Source: Candidatus Thiodiazotropha sp. (ex Monitilora ramsayi) (GTDB lineage: Bacteria > Pseudomonadota > Gammaproteobacteria > Chromatiales > Chromatiaceae). From it: a stretch of DNA of 64,000 nucleotides. The stretch lies in the NCBI GenBank assembly GCA_025655595.1, contig JAHXIO010000001.1, positions 124,001 to 188,000 of the forward strand. Reading direction: 5' to 3'. The notes below the pieces were generated by a model. It saw only the letters and a program-made list of their open reading frames with translations, was not told the DNA's origin and made no database searches. The position numbers and the translations under genes were made by a program. Below, piece by piece: positions 9,859 to 18,920 of the stretch (position 1 is the stretch's first letter; every line of letters starts with the position of its first letter).

Positions 9859-11100
9859 TCAATCGCTTCCAAACAGATCGCGGCTGAAGACCTTAGACGA
9901 GACATCGTCCAATTCCGCTGTCCTGCGATTGGCCACAATGACATCAGCCTGCTGTTTGAAACTGTCCAGGTTGTTCACCACAGCTGAGTGGAAAAACTCG
10001 CATTCACTCAATTTAGGCTCATAGACGATGACTTCGATCCCGCGAGCCTTGATCCGTTTCATGATGCCCTGGATGCTGGATACCCGAAAGTTGTCTGAGT
10101 CAGCCTTCATGATCAGCCGGTAGATGCCGACCACCTTAGGTTCGAGATCAACGATGGTTTCTGCAATGAAATCCTTACGGGTTGTGTTTGCCTTGACGAT
10201 CGCATTGATGAGATTTTGTGGCACATCCTGATAGTTGGCCAACAGTTGTCTTGTGTCTTTAGGCAGGCAATAGCCGCCGTAGCCGAAGGATGGGTTGTTG
10301 TAGTGGTTGCCGATTCGCGGATCGAGTCCGACCCCTTGGATCACCTGGCGGGAGTCGAGGCCATGGATTGCTGCGAATGTGTCCAGTTCGTTGAAGTAGG
10401 CCACCCGCATGGCGAGATAGGTGTTTGAGAAAAGTTTTACCGCTTCAGCCTCTTTGGCATCCGTGTAGAGCACCGGGATGTCCTCTTTCTCAGCGCGTTC
10501 CAGCATGAGAGAAGCAAATTTCTCCGCCCGTTTGGAGCGCTCGCCGATAATAATCCGAGAGGGATGGAGGTTGTCGTGTAGTGCTTTTCCCTCACGAAGA
10601 AACTCAGGTGAGAAGATCAGATTGTCACACCCCAATTCGGCCTTGGTCTTATCGGTGTATCCGACCGGTACAGTGGAACGTATGATCATGATCGCTTGGG
10701 GGTTGATGGCAAGAACATCACGTATAGCGTTTTCGACAGACTGCGTGTTGAAATAGTTTGTCTCTGGGTCATAGTCGGTCGGTGTGGCGATCACCACAAA
10801 ATCCGCTCCTGCATAGGCCTCCTTCGGATCAAGCGTCGCCCGCAGATTGAGCGGTTTATTATCGAGGAAATCCTCGATTTCTGTGTCAACTATGGGTGAC
10901 TCTTTTCGGTTTAACATCTCGACTTTGTCAGAGACGATATCCAAGGCAACCACCTCATGACACTGGGACAGTAGTACGGCGATCGAAAGGCCCACATAGC
11001 CAGTTCCCGCAACGGCCACTTTTAGCGCAAGTTGTCTGTTATCCGAGATATGCGCAACTTCATGGGAAGGCAGAAACGTGGAAGGAGGGACTGGGCGCAT
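9859..11100 (-). CDS. ugd: UDP-glucose 6-dehydrogenase
   Basis: A 413-residue enzyme that oxidises UDP-glucose to UDP-glucuronate with two NAD+ for capsule, exopolysaccharide or lipid A sugar synthesis. It resembles the short E. coli-type Ugd along its length. Seen in sequence: the NAD-binding [11 protein letters not shown], the IATPTDYDP block, [15 protein letters not shown], and the catalytic cysteine in [12 protein letters not shown]. The first 26 residues ([10 protein letters not shown]...) precede the usual N-terminus; no alternative in-frame start codon was found before the Rossmann motif, so the extension may be real. It interrupts the usual hslVU-DUF971-ubi gene order, with gaps of about 210 and 580 bp on either side. 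That suggests insertion of a polysaccharide gene that may serve the cluster at 1-5.7 kb. Confidence 0.95.
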   Translation of the reverse strand: MRPVPPSTFLPSHEVAHISDNRQLALKVAVAGTGYVGLSIAVLLSQCHEVVALDIVSDKVEMLNRKESPIVDTEIEDFLDNKPLNLRATLDPKEAYAGADFVVIATPTDYDPETNYFNTQSVENAIRDVLAINPQAIMIIRSTVPVGYTDKTKAELGCDNLIFSPEFLREGKALHDNLHPSRIIIGERSKRAEKFASLMLERAEKEDIPVLYTDAKEAEAVKLFSNTYLAMRVAYFNELDTFAAIHGLDSRQVIQGVGLDPRIGNHYNNPSFGYGGYCLPKDTRQLLANYQDVPQNLINAIVKANTTRKDFIAETIVDLEPKVVGIYRLIMKADSDNFRVSSIQGIMKRIKARGIEVIVYEPKLSECEFFHSAVVNNLDSFKQQADVIVANRRTAELDDVSSKVFSRDLFGSD

Positions 11101-11684
11101 GAGAAACTGGATGACCGATCATTGATTTGACACGGATTTTACCGATCGAGTATGACGGTTATCGGAAGGACAAGTGAAGATGATGTTAAACTACCACGGC
11201 GTTCCAATCTCTCTACGCCATCTACAGTGTAAACGGTCGAAGAGGGTGTGGAGGTAAGCCGGCTTTGGAGCCCTTGACGGCTGAATGGCAAGTTCTGAAG
11301 TTGATGGAGCGCGTGCACTCAGTGATTCAGCACTTCAATAGTGATGACATATCAACCGGTTAGGGTTCGAGATGCGACTCTTTAAATTATGGTGCGTTGA
11401 GACATTGGTTGTCGGCAGGTAGCACCAGGCAAGCGATATCTTGTTGTCGAAGAACTCGGGCTCGAAATGGAGCTTCGTTAATGGCAGGTGATAGCCGACC
11501 GATATGGTAGCAGCCAAGGCAACCGGTGGAGTCACGCGGTTCTTCTTTACCCTACCGGATCAAACCTACGTGTAGCCCCAGCGGTTATCCTCGATTTTGC
11601 CGGCGCCCTACCCTATCTGAGTTGGTTCCTGTATGCCTTGTCTTCTGCTCGTCTATATACGCAAAAGCCAGTGACTTTGTCGGC
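11101..11684. other. Gene-free stretch between ugd and hslU
   Basis: About 580 bp with no convincing gene. A minus-strand frame at 11335-11535 (66 codons from a GTG) has protein-like composition (for example TISVGYHLPLTKLHFEPEF, reminiscent of outer-membrane beta strands), but stop codons precede it and no family was recognised. It may be the remnant of a decayed gene. No strong terminator or repeat is visible. Confidence 0.4.
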
Positions 11685-13022
11685 TCATAGTATGTACTGG
11701 CTTAGATCCTCATCCGCTGCCAGCTTGGAGAGATGTTCATCCACATAGGTGTCGTCGATCGTGATCGTTTCACCGGCATGTTCTGAGGCTTCGAAGGAGA
11801 TAGTCTCCAGCAGCCGCTCCATCACAGTATGTAGACGGCGCGCACCGATATTCTCGGTGGTCTCGTTGACGTGCCAGGCGGTCTCGGCAATACGGCGGAT
11901 ACCTGCTTCCGTAAAGGTCAGCTCCACATTTTCAGTGGCCATCAATGCCTCGTACTGTTCTGTCAGTGAGGCATCTGGTTCCGTCAGGATGCGAGTGAAG
12001 TCCTCTACAGTGAGTGCGGTCAGTTCCACGCGAATCGGCAAACGCCCCTGTAGTTCCGGGATCAGATCTGAGGGTTTGGCCAGATGGAAAGCGCCGGAGG
12101 CGATGAAGAGTATGTGGTCGGTCTTCACCATGCCGTGTTTGGTGGAGATGGTGCATCCCTCGACTAGCGGCAGAAGGTCTCGCTGCACCCCCTCGCGGGA
12201 GACATCGGCACCGCTGGTCTCGGCACGGCTGGTCACCTTGTCGATCTCGTCGATAAAGACGATGCCGTGCTGTTCTACCATCTCCAGGGCCCGCAGCTTC
12301 AGATCTTCCTCGTTGATTCGCTTGGCCGCTTCTTCGTCACGAAGCACTTTGAGGGCGTCCTTGAGGCGCAGCTTGCGCCGACGGGTACGTCCGCTGCCAA
12401 GGTTCTGGAACATTCCTTGCAATTGGTTGGTCATCTCCTCCATACCCGGGGGTGCCATGATCTCTACCCCCACGGGGGTGGCGCTTACCTCGATTTCGAT
12501 CTCCTTCTCATCGAGTTCCCCGTTACGTACTTTGTCACGGAATTTCTCTCGCGTACCGCTGGAGACAGTGGTAGTGCTTGGCTCATCCTCCCAGCCAGAG
12601 GGTTTGGGTGCGGGTAGGAGGGTATCGAGAATACGCTCTTCAGCAGCATGGGTGGCCTCGTCGGCGACCTTCTCCATCTCCTCCTCGCGCACCAGTTTAA
12701 CGGCCGAGTCTGCCAGCTCTCGGATGATCGAATCGACCTCCCTGCCCACATAACCCACTTCGGTGAACTTGGTGGCCTCGACCTTGAGAAAGGGGGCATT
12801 GGCCAGTCGGGCCAGGCGGCGGGCAATCTCTGTCTTGCCCACGCCGGTGGGGCCGATCATGAGGATATTCTTGGGGGTGATCTCGTTGCGCAGCTCCTCG
12901 GGTACCTGGGCGCGACGCCAGCGGTTGCGCAGGGCGATGGCCACGGCGCGCTTGGCATCCGACTGGCCGATGATGTGTTTGTTCAGTTCGGCAACGATCT
13001 GTTGCGGTGTGATTTCCGACAT
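11685..13022 (-). CDS. hslU: HslUV protease ATPase subunit HslU
   Basis: The AAA+ unfoldase of the HslUV (ClpYQ) cytoplasmic protease, 445 residues (E. coli 443). Seen in sequence: N-terminal [16 protein letters not shown], Walker A GPTGVGKT, the pore loop VGYVGREVD, the long I-domain, Walker [11 protein letters not shown], the sensor region [12 protein letters not shown], and the C-terminal tail ending DLSQYIL, which docks into HslV. It follows hslV by 14 bp as one operon. The pair degrades regulators and misfolded proteins and is usually heat-shock controlled, but no sigma32 promoter was identified with confidence here. Confidence 0.98.
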   Translation of the reverse strand: MSEITPQQIVAELNKHIIGQSDAKRAVAIALRNRWRRAQVPEELRNEITPKNILMIGPTGVGKTEIARRLARLANAPFLKVEATKFTEVGYVGREVDSIIRELADSAVKLVREEEMEKVADEATHAAEERILDTLLPAPKPSGWEDEPSTTTVSSGTREKFRDKVRNGELDEKEIEIEVSATPVGVEIMAPPGMEEMTNQLQGMFQNLGSGRTRRRKLRLKDALKVLRDEEAAKRINEEDLKLRALEMVEQHGIVFIDEIDKVTSRAETSGADVSREGVQRDLLPLVEGCTISTKHGMVKTDHILFIASGAFHLAKPSDLIPELQGRLPIRVELTALTVEDFTRILTEPDASLTEQYEALMATENVELTFTEAGIRRIAETAWHVNETTENIGARRLHTVMERLLETISFEASEHAGETITIDDTYVDEHLSKLAADEDLSQYIL

Positions 13023-13036
13023 GGTGTAAACAGGCC

Positions 13037-13582
13037 TTAGCTCTCGCTTTCCAGCTCCTCGAGTACGAGGTTGTGATTGGTGTAGATGCAGATATCGGCA
13101 GCGATACCCAGGCCCTTTTCGACGATTTCGCGGGCACTCAGTTCCGTATTCTCCAATAAGGCGCGTGCGGCTGCCTGGGCGAAGGCGCCGCCGGAACCGA
13201 TGGCCATCAGGCTCTGCTCCGGTTCGATCACGTCACCAGTACCGGAAATGATCAGTGAGACCTTGGCATCCGCCACACAGAGCAGTGCTTCGAGTCGACG
13301 CAGGGCACGATCAGTGCGCCAGTCCTTGGCCATCTCCACGGCGGCACGGGTCAGGTGGCCGTGGTGCTTTTCCAGTTTTCCTTCAAATCGCTCGAACAGG
13401 GTGAAGGCGTCAGCAGTGGCGCCAGCGAAGCCGGCAATGACATTGCCCTTGTAGAGCTGGCGCACCTTTCGGGCATTGCCCTTCATGACGGTGTTGCCGA
13501 GGGAGACCTGACCGTCGCCGCCGATAACGACCTTGCCTTTGCGGCGGACGGAGAGAATGGTTGTGCCTCTGAAATTTTCCAC
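13037..13582 (-). CDS. hslV: HslUV protease peptidase subunit HslV
   Basis: The proteasome-beta-like threonine peptidase of HslUV, 181 residues. The N-terminus [16 protein letters not shown] shows a short propeptide followed by the catalytic threonine T7. The GGDGQVSLG and [16 protein letters not shown] blocks are characteristic. It is the first gene of hslVU. Upstream lies a 357-bp divergent region containing the perfect paired palindrome (13738-13800), then the LolA-like gene. Confidence 0.98.
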   Translation of the reverse strand: MENFRGTTILSVRRKGKVVIGGDGQVSLGNTVMKGNARKVRQLYKGNVIAGFAGATADAFTLFERFEGKLEKHHGHLTRAAVEMAKDWRTDRALRRLEALLCVADAKVSLIISGTGDVIEPEQSLMAIGSGGAFAQAAARALLENTELSAREIVEKGLGIAADICIYTNHNLVLEELESES

Positions 13583-13737
13583 GCGAATCCTGCTTTGATA
13601 GGAGTTAAGCGGACAATTGTACCTGACCCGCAGTTGGCTGAGAAATGGAGGTGGATTGGGGAAAATTCAAGTCTGCTCGATTATTTTATTGAATGGCTAC
13701 TGAGGTCGATCCTTAAGCGATGACTTTTTCAAGAGGT

Positions 13738-13800
13738 TGGTGCGGCAGGGCCGCACCCTACGGGTTAGGCAAGCATGTAGGGTGCGGCCCTGCCGCACCA
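13738..13800. repeat. Paired palindromic intergenic repeat, copy C (perfect)
   Basis: Two perfect 24-bp inverted arms (13738-13761 and 13777-13800) flank a 15-bp spacer. Each arm starts or ends GTAGGG/CCCTAC on the spacer side and TGGTGCGG/CCGCACCA outside. Each arm is itself a near-palindrome (GGTGCGGC, CCT, GCCGCACC), the hallmark of REP-like units arranged as an inverted pair. It lies in the divergent region between hslV and the LolA-like gene. The rest of the 357-bp gap shows nothing else clear. Confidence 0.92.
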
Positions 13801-13939
13801 TGTCCATATCTATTCCTATGAAAAGCTTGAGTCAGTGGTATGGGACAGTGGGTACACACCGTTCACAAATTCGGTCTGAGCCTGAACTTAGGGTTTTCAC
13901 TTCCTTGTTTGCGCTGGGTAACCATGGCAGAGTCCATAC

Positions 13940-14911
13940 ATGCAGTTTTCCCTGAGTATCAATAAGATCCTGTTCCTGGTTATCCCGCTCTGTTGCTTCG
14001 TCAGCGGAGTTCATACGCAACCCTCTGAGCAGCGTCCGCTAAGTGCCGATCAGATCGCAAAGGAGGTCTATACCGCCGCCCATGGGGGGCTATTGGATAA
14101 TGCGGTCAGTCGAAGGTTGAACAACGAGGTGGCACTTGTGGTTAACCGGGCTCCCCTGGCCATGCGGGACCGGAGCCGGAAGCCGACGGTTCAGACCTTC
14201 GATACCTACGTTAACAATAGTCCCGAAGACCCGTCTATCGAGTCGATGCAGATGGCCATTCTCACCTCCGGCAAGACCCGGGGAACCGGTGTCCTTTTCA
14301 CTAGTTTCAACGAGAGCGACCGTCAGTCGGTGATCTCCATGTGGCTGCCGGCATTGCGTAAGATCCGGCGTATCAACGAACCGGCGCACGAGGATGTCTG
14401 GTTCGGCACCAATCTGACCTATGGCGAGCTGGTTTTGCGCCGTCCCGAGGATGAAACCCATGAGCTTTTGGGCGAGGGGGTCATGCAGAAGTGTCTGGCA
14501 GTAATGGAACTCAAGCCCTCGGAGTTAACCCGCTACACACGGGATCTGCCGCCACCTCAGTGTGGGCATAAAGGCAAGGCCGTCTATCGTCTCAAGAGCG
14601 CCACCAAGTTCCACAACTGGTGGTACGACTACCATGTCAGCGATATCGACAAAGAGACTTTTGCACTCTACCGGACGGTCTACTACAAGGGTGATGAGAA
14701 AGTGAAAACCGTGTACATCGACTGGCAATCGCTGGACCAGCCGGATCCCCGTATCACATATCCACGCTATATCTATGCAATTACCCATGCGGATGGCAAG
14801 GACAGCCTGGTTTATGTGCCCCGCAGTACGATCTCTCTCAACGTAGATCTGCCCGATACCTTCTGGTCTGAGGAGACTTTGCAGAACTACAACCGTATCA
14901 GGAAGCCTTAA
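13940..14911 (+). CDS. Outer-membrane lipoprotein-sorting (LolA-like) periplasmic protein
   Basis: A 323-residue exported protein with an N-terminal signal peptide (hydrophobic ILFLVIPLCCFVSGVHT followed by QPSEQ). The body resembles the LolA-like family often annotated as outer membrane lipoprotein-sorting protein and found beside MMPL/RND transporters; blocks such as TRGTGVLFTSF, MWLPALRKIRRI and VWFGTNLTYGELVLRRPED fit. It ends 16 bp before the RND gene. I infer that the two form an export pair moving a lipid or lipoprotein-like cargo from the inner membrane across the periplasm. The substrate is not known. Confidence 0.82.
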   Translation: MQFSLSINKILFLVIPLCCFVSGVHTQPSEQRPLSADQIAKEVYTAAHGGLLDNAVSRRLNNEVALVVNRAPLAMRDRSRKPTVQTFDTYVNNSPEDPSIESMQMAILTSGKTRGTGVLFTSFNESDRQSVISMWLPALRKIRRINEPAHEDVWFGTNLTYGELVLRRPEDETHELLGEGVMQKCLAVMELKPSELTRYTRDLPPPQCGHKGKAVYRLKSATKFHNWWYDYHVSDIDKETFALYRTVYYKGDEKVKTVYIDWQSLDQPDPRITYPRYIYAITHADGKDSLVYVPRSTISLNVDLPDTFWSEETLQNYNRIRKP

Positions 14912-14927
14912 CGGCTTCTGCGTGTAG

Positions 14928-17792
14928 ATGGCTAACGGGGATTATGCGGACCGCTATGCCCGCTTCGTATTGAGGCACCGCTGGGCGGTGATCCTCCTCT
15001 GTTTCGCCTCCACAATCTGGGCGGCCTTCTACGTCGACAAGGTTAATCTGCGCAACGATCCCGACTCGCTGCTACCCCTTTCCAACCGCTACATTGCGAC
15101 CAATCTCTACACCGAGTTGACCTACGGTATGGGCAACCTGATGGTGTGGGGTATGAAGGTGAAACAGGGGGATATCTATCAGCCCTGGTTCATTCGTATG
15201 GTGCATGACTTTTATCGGGACGTCACTGCCCTGGATTACGCCAATAGCGGTAATTTTGTCGGTCTGCCTTCTCCAAAGCTGCGCAATATCGGGGTCGATC
15301 CCAACGGCAGCCTCGATTTCAGCCGTCTTCTGCCCGCCAATGGGCTTTCGGCCAATCCCGTGGAGCAGCATCGCCAGATCGCCTATTTGCGCCAGGGGTT
15401 GGAGAAGCATCTGGTGCTGCAGGCCCTGTTGCTCTACTACCAGGACCCGGCAGGCGAAAAGTGTGAAATGGTCGGGTCGGACGGACAGATCACCGGTGCC
15501 TCCCTGGCTAAGCTGCACCAACACTGCAGGCCCATGGGAACCTTCATCATCGGTGATTTTGGCAACGAATTGAAACAGGACCACCTGGCCTGGATCGCCA
15601 AGATGAAGGCGTTGATGGCAGACTATGAAGCTCGCTATGGCGACAGGGTCGAGTTCACCATCTCGGGAGAGCCCTACTTCCTCGCCTCGATGGTGCAGGA
15701 GCTTAAGGACAAGGCCTGGTTGTTCGGGGTCTCGTTGCTGATCATCCTGTTGATTCTCTGGTACGAATTCCGCCATTGGAGCTGTGCCGTGCTCCCTCTC
15801 CTGGGTGTCGGCATGACCATTGTTCTGACTCTGGGCCTGATGGGTTTTACCCAGTTCAAATTGACCACCATGATGGCATTGACACCAATGCTGCTGCTGG
15901 CGATCGGTATCGGCCATTCGATGCAGATCACCCGCCGTTTCATGCAGGAGCTGGCGCAAACAGGCGACAAGGAAGAGGCTGCCTTTCGGTCGATCCGGTC
16001 TACGATTGTGCCGGCTGCTCTCTCCATCGGCACGGATCTGCACGGTTTCTTTGCCATCTCCTTTGTCGATATCTCCTTTTACAAGGCTTATGCCTATTTC
16101 GGCATCTTTGGCATGTCGACCCTGATACTCACCACCACGACGCTGATACCTCTGCTGATGATGACCTTTCCCCCTCATATCAAGCACCATGAGCATGAGC
16201 GGGGCTGGGAGAAACATCTCGCATCCGGGATAACCAATCTGATCACAGGCCCTTGGAAATGGGTGCCGGTTGTGATGGTGATCGCTGTCTGGCTGCTCTC
16301 CGCCCACTATGCAGAGGTGGGTCGCGGTTTCTCCGCGGTGTTGGCCGGTGAGGGGGGGAGAGACGATCCCGAGGTGGCCCGCATTCAGGATGAGTTCGAC
16401 ATCATGCCCGGTGTTGAGAAGGGGATCCACTATCCGCGGGCGGCATTCAAAGACCACTATATCCTGGGCGAGCTGCTGGGTCGGGGCGGTGAAGTCAAGC
16501 CGATTGCCGATCTTGAGAGTCTTTCACGTCAGATGCCCGGTGTTATCACGGCCAACCTGCTAATTCGCTCCAAAGCAGGAACGCTACCGCTTTGCGGACT
16601 GGAAGCCTGGGACCGCGCCGGCCGTCGTGTGATCGGTCCTGAGCGCTGCTTCGATGAGCAAGAGGATCCGCCCCAGGGAATCTTTAACGATGCCGGTGTA
16701 CTGCAAGCACTTTCGAAATTCGAGGATTGGCTGCGGAGCCATCCCAATATCGGCTACACCGTCTCCTATGTGCAGTTCATAAAAACGCTGAATATGATTC
16801 TCAATGCGCCACCATTGGAACCGCCGCTGGCACACATGAATCTGTATGCCATACCGACACTGAATCATATGCAACGCTATCCCTATGCCTATCGCTCAAA
16901 GGGTGGTTTCGGGCATCTGCCCAATCCGGATGAGACGGTGCAGCTCTACAACGGCATGCTGATAACCGGGGCGGGTGCGGGCGACCTCGACAGCTTTGTC
17001 AATACGAGAAACTGGGACGAGGGAGTCATCGTGGGATTCGTGAAGACCATGGATCCGGTGGAGACCCACCGCACCATTGTCGATATACAGAACTACATCA
17101 ATGCCCATCAGGACGACCCGGGAATGGATCTGTTGCAAATCGGCGTGGCGGGTAATGAAACCATTATGATCCCGGGGGAAGAAGGGAGAACCATCACGAC
17201 GGGAGACAGTATCCCAGGCAAAGCGGCGATCGGCGGTTTTCTGGGGGTTACCGAAGCGACCCGGGATGTGGCTTTCAAGGAGTGGCTCAATGCACCCGTG
17301 GCCACCTCGGTCACCGTATTCATTATGACGCTCTTGATGTTCCGCTCCTGGACGGTCGCCTTTATCCTCATCAGCCTCTGTTTTATCACCCTGATGACCC
17401 AGTATGGCCTGGGGGCCTATATGTCTTCTATTGGTGAGTGGTCGGCCAATCTGGCCTTTCATGTGCAGGTGGCGTTGAGCATTGCCATGGGGCTCGGTGT
17501 CGACTACGGCGTCTATATGGTGTCCAGGTTGCGGGAGGAGTATGCGAGAAATGGCGGCATCTGGAAAACTGCACTGCGTCAAACCCTCGCCACAACCGGT
17601 TCAGCAATTATTATCTCCATGGTGGTGCTGCTCAGCAGCTTTATCCCTCTGATGAATACGGAGCTGGCCAACCTCTGGTCGGTGAGTCTCTATATTTCGG
17701 AAGCCCTGATCATGGATGTCTTTATTGCGCTGCTGGTGCTGCCGTTGATGGTCTACTGGTTGAGGCCGAGATTCGTCTTTCCCGTACGATGA
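14928..17792 (+). CDS. MMPL/RND-family transporter
   Basis: A 954-residue resistance-nodulation-division protein of the MMPL type. The layout is a transmembrane helix near residues 15-35, a large periplasmic loop, a block of membrane helices around 260-420, a second periplasmic loop, and a second membrane block around 780-945. In-membrane motifs visible are LLAIGIGHSMQ and MGLGVDYGVYMVSRL, the latter with the acidic residue typical of proton-driven MMPL transporters. Members export lipids, for example the hopanoid transporter HpnN. The LolA-like partner upstream and the surface lipoprotein downstream suggest a lipid or lipoprotein export unit. Substrate is unknown. Confidence 0.88.
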   Translation: MANGDYADRYARFVLRHRWAVILLCFASTIWAAFYVDKVNLRNDPDSLLPLSNRYIATNLYTELTYGMGNLMVWGMKVKQGDIYQPWFIRMVHDFYRDVTALDYANSGNFVGLPSPKLRNIGVDPNGSLDFSRLLPANGLSANPVEQHRQIAYLRQGLEKHLVLQALLLYYQDPAGEKCEMVGSDGQITGASLAKLHQHCRPMGTFIIGDFGNELKQDHLAWIAKMKALMADYEARYGDRVEFTISGEPYFLASMVQELKDKAWLFGVSLLIILLILWYEFRHWSCAVLPLLGVGMTIVLTLGLMGFTQFKLTTMMALTPMLLLAIGIGHSMQITRRFMQELAQTGDKEEAAFRSIRSTIVPAALSIGTDLHGFFAISFVDISFYKAYAYFGIFGMSTLILTTTTLIPLLMMTFPPHIKHHEHERGWEKHLASGITNLITGPWKWVPVVMVIAVWLLSAHYAEVGRGFSAVLAGEGGRDDPEVARIQDEFDIMPGVEKGIHYPRAAFKDHYILGELLGRGGEVKPIADLESLSRQMPGVITANLLIRSKAGTLPLCGLEAWDRAGRRVIGPERCFDEQEDPPQGIFNDAGVLQALSKFEDWLRSHPNIGYTVSYVQFIKTLNMILNAPPLEPPLAHMNLYAIPTLNHMQRYPYAYRSKGGFGHLPNPDETVQLYNGMLITGAGAGDLDSFVNTRNWDEGVIVGFVKTMDPVETHRTIVDIQNYINAHQDDPGMDLLQIGVAGNETIMIPGEEGRTITTGDSIPGKAAIGGFLGVTEATRDVAFKEWLNAPVATSVTVFIMTLLMFRSWTVAFILISLCFITLMTQYGLGAYMSSIGEWSANLAFHVQVALSIAMGLGVDYGVYMVSRLREEYARNGGIWKTALRQTLATTGSAIIISMVVLLSSFIPLMNTELANLWSVSLYISEALIMDVFIALLVLPLMVYWLRPRFVFPVR

Positions 17793-17887
17793 ATCGGGAA
17801 GAGGAAGCTAGGATAGAGTTGTGTGTCGCTTAGCCGATGGTAAAAATAGATGATGGTGAAAGATCAGTATTAACAGGGAGAGATCGT

Positions 17888-18751
17888 GTGAAAAAAAATA
17901 TCCATTTGGCCAGTGTCGGCCTCTTCATTTTTCTTCTGGTCGTTCTCGCCGGTTGTGCCGGCAATCAGTCGAGAATGAAAAGCAGTGTCGTCGATTATCT
18001 CTATCCCAAAGAGTCAGATAGGGTGGTTGAAACCTCTGTACCGGTGCTCAAGCTTCCGGTCAAAGTGGGTATCGCCTTTGTACCGGAGCAGTCTCCGGCT
18101 CGTCGCGGGTATAATTTTTGGGCAGGAGTGGTCGGAGGTGGCGCTTTGGCAGAATCACAGAAGAGTAACCTGCTGGAGACAGTGGCAGAGAATTTCAGAT
18201 CCTATGAGTTTGTCCGAGAGATTGAGGTGATCCCATCGGCCTATTTGGTGAGCGGTGGCGGTTTTTCCAATCTCGATCAGATCAGGACAATGTACGATAT
18301 TGACGTAGTGGCGTTGGTCTCCTATGACCAGGCTCAATTCACCGACGAAGGTTTGCTCTCATTGACTTACTGGACTCTGGTCGGAGCCTATGTGGTGTCA
18401 GGCGAGAGGAACGACACCCATACGATGGTGGACACGGCCGTCTATGATATCGAAAGTCGGAAAATGCTGTTTCGCGCGCCAGGAACGAGCAATGTCAAAG
18501 GACGATCTACACCGGTCAATCTGAGTGAAGAGCTGAGGCACGACAGTCGACAGGGATTTGAGTTGGCGACGACGCAAATGATCTCGAACCTGGATCAACA
18601 ACTGCAATCTTTCCGTGAGAAGATCAAGCGTAATCCTGAACAAGTGAAGATTAAACACCGAGCGGGTTATGGCGGAGGGGGCAGCTTTTCGTTGTTGTCA
18701 TTTGTACTGCTTTTTGTAGTGGGGTTTGGTTTACGTTACAGAAGGAAGTGA
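17888..18751 (+). CDS. Rhombotail (GlyGly-CTERM) lipoprotein
   Basis: A 287-residue protein with targeting signals at both ends. The N-terminus is a lipoprotein signal ending in lipobox VLAGC (C23). The C-terminus is a GlyGly-CTERM sorting signal: AGYGGGGS, a hydrophobic helix (FSLLSFVLLFVVGFGL), then RYRRK. This layout matches the rhombotail/rhombotarget lipoprotein family, predicted targets of the intramembrane protease rhombosortase. The GTG start at 17888 is chosen because GGGAG lies 7 bp upstream; an ATG at 17837 would add 17 residues before the signal peptide. It follows the RND gene by 95 bp on the same strand. No rhombosortase gene is in the window. The body has no assigned function. 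Confidence 0.88.
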   Translation: MKKNIHLASVGLFIFLLVVLAGCAGNQSRMKSSVVDYLYPKESDRVVETSVPVLKLPVKVGIAFVPEQSPARRGYNFWAGVVGGGALAESQKSNLLETVAENFRSYEFVREIEVIPSAYLVSGGGFSNLDQIRTMYDIDVVALVSYDQAQFTDEGLLSLTYWTLVGAYVVSGERNDTHTMVDTAVYDIESRKMLFRAPGTSNVKGRSTPVNLSEELRHDSRQGFELATTQMISNLDQQLQSFREKIKRNPEQVKIKHRAGYGGGGSFSLLSFVLLFVVGFGLRYRRK

Positions 18752-18793
18752 TTCAATCGAATACAATTAACTCGCCGATGATCCATGGCTATT

Positions 18794-18833
18794 AAAATCG
18801 GTGGATCATACCGGTTTGATAATGCCGATTTTT
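18794..18833 (+). terminator. Possible intrinsic terminator after the rhombotail lipoprotein gene
   Basis: AAAATCGG (18794-18801) pairs with CCGATTTT (18825-18832), and the descending arm runs into a short T stretch. The loop is long (23 nt) and an overlapping hairpin (ATGATCCA/TGGATCAT) competes with it, so this is a weak call. Confidence 0.4.
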
Positions 18834-18920
18834 CATATTTGATAGAATAACGATATGTCTGGGGCTATCTTTTATTTGTTACAGGTGTCGTGTGCTTATG
18901 TCTAAATAACTACTATTCCA

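Noticed and set aside
11335-11535. Possible small gene on the minus strand between ugd and hslU
   Set aside because: It begins at a GTG without a ribosome-binding site, with a stop codon shortly upstream, and no family was recognised. Kept only as a possible remnant.
15072-16457. Minus-strand frame of 461 codons opposite the RND gene
   Set aside because: It lies wholly inside a well-supported gene, is rich in His/Gln/Gly as expected from a complement of coding sequence, and matches no family.
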